This document shows, in pieces, positions 59,126 to 64,000 of a stretch of DNA of 64,000 bases. Source of the DNA: Saturnia japonica (lineage: Eukaryota > Arthropoda > Insecta > Lepidoptera > Saturniidae); NCBI GenBank assembly GCA_033032175.1, contig CM065313.1, positions 20,752,327 to 20,816,326 on the forward strand. Reading direction: 5' to 3'. Position numbers and translations under genes: made by a program. A model generated the notes under the pieces. That model ran no database searches and was not told where the DNA came from. It saw nothing but the letters and a program-made list of their open reading frames with translations. Position 1 is the stretch's first letter. Each line of letters begins with the position of its first letter.

Positions 59126-59930
59126 GCTGAACACTTTTTGAACTTTTCCCATAAGAAAACAGATAAAAAATTGAACAAATGCAAAATATTTTTTAAAACA
59201 CATGAACTTACTCGTGACACTTTTAACGGCGATGTGAGGAAGTAATATATTATGAATAAGCATTTATGTCTAAAATCACTAGCCAACGTGTGGTCCGATT
59301 GCCAGTAAAATATATCCTATCTGAGCGTTTAACGGTAGACCGGCCGGGAGCTGTCAACGTATTTTGAATTTGGAATACAACGGTCAATTGGTTAGACGCG
59401 CCGTTTGAAATGACGCGAGGTGTTAACTCGACCGGCTATTCTTGTTCGTGTGTGGTTCACTTTATTTTTTAGCTTTTCTTATAAAAATAAACACTCATTT
59501 TTTGGGACGTGATAACTTGAGGTGAATGCTCTTAGGTATATTGTACCGTATATCTAAAATTATTGTAGAAAAGTTATTTTATTCGTTTGTTTGAACGAAT
59601 GTGCTACCAGTGATCTTAATAAAATCTTTTTGATTTTAAACCTAGGGAGTGGAGTAGTACCTAACCGTGAACGTCAAGCAATCAAAATTATGATAGGAAC
59701 GGTTAATACAGGTGAAACCATGGGGCACAGCTACTAATAACCTTCAGTGCACTTCACTTATTCACAGTTTAACACTGTGTCGCCTGATGTTAAGTGACGT
59801 TGTAGTCAAAGATGTTGTTACAAGAGGGATTATTTCTAAAGTGTAATTGTTGGAACGCGTTATATAAATAGATTTTCAAAACTCCTACCGTGAAACTATT
59901 GTCTAGTAATTAAGTTACGACTAGCTGTGC
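59126..59930. other. Block E, copy 2, noncoding
   Basis: Matches 53661-54490. Ends ATTGTCTAGTAATTAAGTTA and is followed at once by a GTCAAAATCGGTCC-family repeat, whereas copy 1 has ~490 bp between. Confidence 0.5.
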
Positions 59931-60430
59931 CCGGGGCTTCGCTCACGTGAATACAGAATGTCCGCACAAATCTGCCTCTCCCGCTCCCGTCTATTTAATA
60001 GGCATAAATACTTTGTGGGTGTTCCTTAGAAGATATACATATACTCTCGCGGAGTTTTTTAAAGGTCTTTTTAATGTTTATAATTATTTAGTAGACTTAT
60101 TTGCAATTATTTTATATCTGTAATGGTTTACTCAGGGTAAGCCATTTAAGCGCCCGAATTGATTGATTTTTTTATTTCCTAATTTCTTCTAATTCTTTTT
60201 CCAAAATAAAAGTTACTCCCTATAAAATTTGCTATCTATCAGTGAAAGTCCCGTCAAAATCGGTCCAATCGTTTCGAAGATTACCTGGAACAAACAGATA
60301 GACAGACAGACAAACAAAAATTTTAAAAATGGACTTTTGTTATAGGTATCGCATATACTTTCATATGCATTTAGTGAAAAACTGTTATTTTGACATTACA
60401 AACAGATATTTCAATTTTATTAATTGTATA
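59931..60430 (+). repeat. GTCAAAATCGGTCC-family repeat, full length
   Basis: ACTAGCTGTGCCCGGGGCTT, CGCTCACGTGAATACAG, TCCCGCTCCCGTCTATTTAA, GTTTACTCAGGGTAAGCC, GTGAAAGTCCCGTCAAAATC, GGTCCAATCGTTTCGAAGAT, an AGACAGACAGAC run, TATAGGTATCGCATATACTT and CTGTTATTTTGACATTACAA. Confidence 0.82.
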
Positions 60431-61617
60431 GATTACTCTTTTTAAGAAATTACAAGACCAGTGTAGAATGAGGATTATTAGGTTGAAATCTATAAACTGC
60501 AATGCTTCTATCGGGTTAAGTTCTAAAACAACGATGGCTATTTAGGTAAGTTTATCGATGATTCCATCGACTGCTTTACTGCTAAATTTCCAAGTAACTT
60601 CGAGTACAAGGCACTGAGTTACTGAGTCACTAAGTTATTAATATTTTCACGCTAGGCACGGAGTTCTATAACAGTAGATTTCATATGAAAGGATAAACAA
60701 AGGACTAGGTAGGTATATAGTACTCAACGAAATGGTACCAAATGCAATTGTTTATATATGAAATTTATATAAAAAGTAGATATGACATAAAATGGTTTGA
60801 TATAAGACTGAATACACAACACGCGACCGCCGTAAACAGGCTGGGTCGCGTTATGACGCGTGTCGCGCCGAGTAGTTTGTCTCCGCGCTGACCATTTCCT
60901 GAGCTACCCCCATGCATTCGCGACAGAAGAAACTATTGAGTAGATGATAATTCACATTTAATTTATTTATTTTGCCTCTGTTCATATTTAACACTGTAGA
61001 TTTACTGTATCGGATTTGATGAACGATAAACGATCAAAATTCATAGACAGTTACCTATGTTCATGAGGACGATAGGATAGGTATTATATTCATATTAATT
61101 ACGATCCTATGCTCATAAATAAGCGCCTTTTCGATGTAAGGAGAAAATAATTATAGAAATCGATGAGAGACAATAATATATTTACATAGACGACTAATAC
61201 CAGGCGTTGAGTTTTTGCCGATGTCTACGATTAATAAATCAAATGTAAGCCGCCGCACAAGAAAATACTTTCTGTTAGTGACCCGTCTCTTGCAAGAAAA
61301 GTCATTGTCGATTAAAGTTGTATCACTTTTTTTCCTATACAATTAATTATACACTTCGTTACACTAATTTTATACTTGTCTACTAGTTGGAAAAAAATCG
61401 GTGCAGAAAAATAAGCTCTGGTCATTTGGATAAATATTTTTTACGCTGATATAAAATGTAAACAAACATTATTTAATAAATCGTGGGGTTGTTAACAATC
61501 CTAATATCGGAATCACCATCTATATATAATTATGAGCCTTTCATAGAAACTCTCTTCGTCGTTCCTATAATATTCAAATTTAGATATTTTATGTAACGCA
61601 GTTAAGTACTGACTTTT
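60431..61617. other. Noncoding with a GC-rich patch
   Basis: 60815-60925 is GC-rich (GCGTTATGACGCGTGTCGCG, CTCCGCGCTGACC); promoter or regulatory role is possible, nothing decisive seen. Remaining DNA is AT-rich. Confidence 0.45.
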
Positions 61618-61800
61618 ACCAGGGTAAAAGCATACGGCCCCCTCAAGAAGCTCTGGAAACTCTAGTGACCGCAGAAATATAACACAGGGTAATTTAGCTG
61701 CGATCTTCCGCAGGGTGAAGGTTTTCCACCGGTCGGGCTATCACAAGCAGAGAAAAATCTCCAAATAAATTTATCTGTGTCCTATCTCTCTTTATTTGAA
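61618..61800 (+). repeat. AAGCATACGGCCC-family repeat, internally deleted
   Basis: GGTAAAAGCATACGGCCCCC jumps to AGCTCTGGAAACTCTAGTGA, ATAACACAGGGTAATTTAGC, GCGATCTTCCGCAGGGTGAA and CACCGGTCGGGC. The first third of the family is lost. Confidence 0.65.
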
Positions 61801-62282
61801 GATAAACCGAGTGCGACTACTAATAAGTGCGTATAGCTCTCTCATCGCCAACATTTTTGAATTTTATGGTACTTAGAAAGTGTACTATTATTTTCTCTAT
61901 TTAAAGATTAATTTTGATTTAAAAAAATTAACTCAGCTATACATATCCATGGAGTTCTTTGTTCTGGTTTAGTTTACTGCGCGAGGTCCGAAGGGAATAT
62001 TTCAAGAATATTATTATGTAAGAACATGCGCGCGGCTTTATGATCACCTAGCCTTTCACGGTGTCCGCTCTGCCTATTCTCAGGGTTGACACAATCTGAT
62101 TTGTTCTCTATTAGCATAACAAGTCTGAATTTAATGTATCAAATGAATATTTTTTTGTAGTGACTTCACTGAACTGAACTGAATTGTCCCTTTTAAATAA
62201 AAATTTTAGATTTGTTTTTTTTTTAATCCTTATTAAAAATAAAATTGTTTTGCTTGAATTTTTTACTTTTTTATATATTACT
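61801..62282. other. AT-rich spacer
   Basis: Nothing recognised. Confidence 0.5.
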
Positions 62283-62540
62283 AAGGTGGCACACAAGCAT
62301 ACGGCCCGTCTAATGGTAAGTGGTCACCATAGTCTATGGACGCTTGTAACATCAAAAGTATCACTAGTTCATTGCGGGCCTTGCATCACCATTCCCAAGG
62401 AACTTTGGAAACCCTAATCACCGCAGGAACACAAAACAAAGTTATTTGGCTGCGATCCTCTGTAGGATGAAGGTATTTCACCAGTCGTACTGCTCCGAGT
62501 AGAGAGAAATTTTCAAAGAGATTTCTCTATTCCCAATCCC
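62283..62540 (+). repeat. AAGCATACGGCCC-family repeat, best copy
   Basis: AAGGTGGCACACAAGCATAC, CGGCCCGTCTAATGGTAAGT, CTATGGACGCTTGTAACATC, AACTTTGGAAACCCTAATCA, CCGCAGGAACACAAAACAAA, TTATTTGGCTGCGATCCTCT and TTTCACCAGTCGTACTGCTC. About 260 bp, noncoding; class not settled. Confidence 0.75.
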
Positions 62541-62740
62541 TCTTAAATTAACTATGGTTTATTAACAATAATGTAAGAAACAATTATATTTCCATTGCAT
62601 ATTCAGTAAAACAATGTTGTCTAAACTTGGAGGAACTTGAGTCAGAAATTGAACATCATCGTTAAGTTGAATGGATCGACTGGAGAGTTTGACCAATCTT
62701 GGTTTTAGTTGAATCTATGAAAAGTTCACTAAAAAAAATC
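62541..62740. other. Spacer
   Basis: Nothing recognised. Confidence 0.4.
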
Positions 62741-63048
62741 CGTCACGGGACACCTGGCAGATGACAGGAATCAGTTAGGGTATAATGAAAAGATAGGTCA
62801 CATCACAACTTTCTTCCATAATATAGTTACTGTTTATTACATAAATATTAATTTTTATTAAATACAAAAATTAAAAAAAAGTTTGAAATCGCGACAACTC
62901 AATTATTTTCATAATTGTATATTCGTAATTTCATAATTCATAGTACATAATATATTCCGTCATATAGCGTGGCGATGCGTCACCACGGCCTGTATCGCCA
63001 CGCCAACAATCAGGTATACCCTCGCCTGTAGATGTTTCACAACAAAAA
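62741..63048 (+). repeat. Palindrome-bearing dispersed repeat, copy 2
   Basis: CGTCACGGGACACCTGGCAG, then from 62902 ATTATTTTCATAATTGTATA, the near-palindrome GTGGCGATGCGTCACCAC (62969-62986) and CGCCAACAATCAGGTATACC. Same orientation as 1971-2220. Confidence 0.65.
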
Positions 63049-63454
63049 TTTGTTATTTTAAATCCTTCAACCCTAAAACCCCGGAAGTTTGTCCGCAGAT
63101 TCTTTATATTTATATTCACCTTGTCGTTCGTCCGGTAGATTTATTCACTTCTTTAGAGCGTGCCCAGTGACCGTGTCCACGGATCGCCCCTCGTGTGCCA
63201 GCCCTACTCATCTTACGCACTGTATTCACTTCAGGTCGCGTTCAACTGTACATTTGTAGCTGATAGTAATTGATGTGTAATATTGTAAAAGTTACTTTAC
63301 ACACCAGTTCAATGCTTATAAAATTGTTAGCAAATCAGTTGTATGTAAAACATATTGAATATAGTTGCAGTGTTAAAATTGCGTTGTATTTTTTAGGGAT
63401 TGTTGAGTAATACACCTAAACGGCTACATAGGTATTATATTGTAAAACAAAGTT
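63049..63454. other. Noncoding, nothing recognised
   Basis: 63170-63240 is GC-richer without a recognised motif. Confidence 0.4.
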
Positions 63455-63752
63455 CCACGCCTCGTCTGTCTGACTCTCTGAACGCAATAAACTCAAAAAT
63501 TATCAAACGGATTTTCATACAGTTTTTATCAATTGAAGGAGTGATTCGTAGGGAAGGTTTAGGTGTATAATTTATTAAAGTTTTGTGTAAACTGGCTGAA
63601 ATATGACGATATTTATGAAGATGTCGGAAAAAATCATGGCGACTGGGAATTTTCCTGGTGTGCACCGCGTACACCAAGAGAGTTACCTATATATATTATT
63701 GTGTATTACTCTGCTACCCGTACGAAGCCGAGGCGGAATGCTAGTACCATAT
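63455..63752 (+). repeat. Lepidopteran-type interspersed repeat
   Basis: CTCGTCTGTCTGACTCTCTG, ACGCAATAAACTCAAAAATT, CGGATTTTCATACAGTTTTT, GGTTTAGGTGTATAATTTAT and CGTACGAAGCCGAGGCGGAA-TGCTAGTA form the motif order of a widespread retroelement 3' end. The short open frames on both strands lie within it. Confidence 0.6.
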
Positions 63753-64000
63753 AATTTTTGATATTCATATTTGTTCATAGAAAAAAAGAACTAACTAAAT
63801 AAAATTAACAGACATTTTAATTTATCACAAATACTTTATTTTGTGCAATACTTTATTTGTTAAGTAATTTTTTTTATTTCACTCCTTCATGTTCAAAGAA
63901 ATACATTTTAAATGTAGTGGTGTTAGATATGTATTAATTGTAAGTCAGTCTTAATAAACCATTTGCACACTGCATAAATATTATCAATATTACGAGCGGT
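63753..64000. other. AT-rich end of window
   Basis: Nothing recognised. Confidence 0.5.

Overview
The window looks like nuclear DNA of a lepidopteran (moth or butterfly). It is strongly AT-rich, contains no long host open reading frame, and is packed with interspersed repeats of the kinds common in Lepidoptera: tRNA-derived SINEs, RTE-like reverse-transcriptase relics, mariner elements and short GC-rich patches in an AT-rich background. I found no host protein-coding gene that I can name. The best-supported functional locus is a U6 snRNA-like gene at 20209-20317.

Layout. 1-18 kb is AT-rich intergenic or intronic DNA with scattered repeats: a palindrome-bearing repeat at 2.0 kb, tRNA-derived SINEs at 6.8 and 14.2 kb, an inverted-repeat-bounded block at 10.05-11.0 kb and a foldback element at 16.4 kb. 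18.9-20.3 kb holds a complete but frameshifted mariner whose right end lies 26 bp upstream of the U6-like gene, apparently inside its TATA box. 21-30 kb holds a solo LTR, several SINEs and an RTE reverse-transcriptase relic. 30.43-38.19 kb is a 3.9 kb direct tandem duplication. 38.34-41.16 kb holds a miniature LTR retrotransposon (TRIM-like) with a nested SINE-like insertion, then a second mariner on the minus strand whose transposase is interrupted only by one stop codon. 42.9-60.4 kb holds two to three near-identical copies of a ~5 kb segment, including a foldback element carrying an 892 bp TA-flanked terminal-inverted-repeat insertion. In the middle copy about 1.2 kb is replaced by 224 T followed by 231 A. 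60.4-64 kb returns to AT-rich DNA with repeat relics.

Interpretation. The genes here do not form a pathway; the window is mostly a record of mobile-element activity. The copy-to-copy pattern at 42.9-60.4 kb (some blocks identical, neighbouring blocks a few percent different, matching different partners) plus the perfect T/A block is what two mis-joined haplotypes and a bad gap fill would give. Treat copy number there, and in the 30.4-38.2 kb duplication, as unverified until raw long reads are checked. All family assignments are from reading the sequence and recalled family features; no database search was run.
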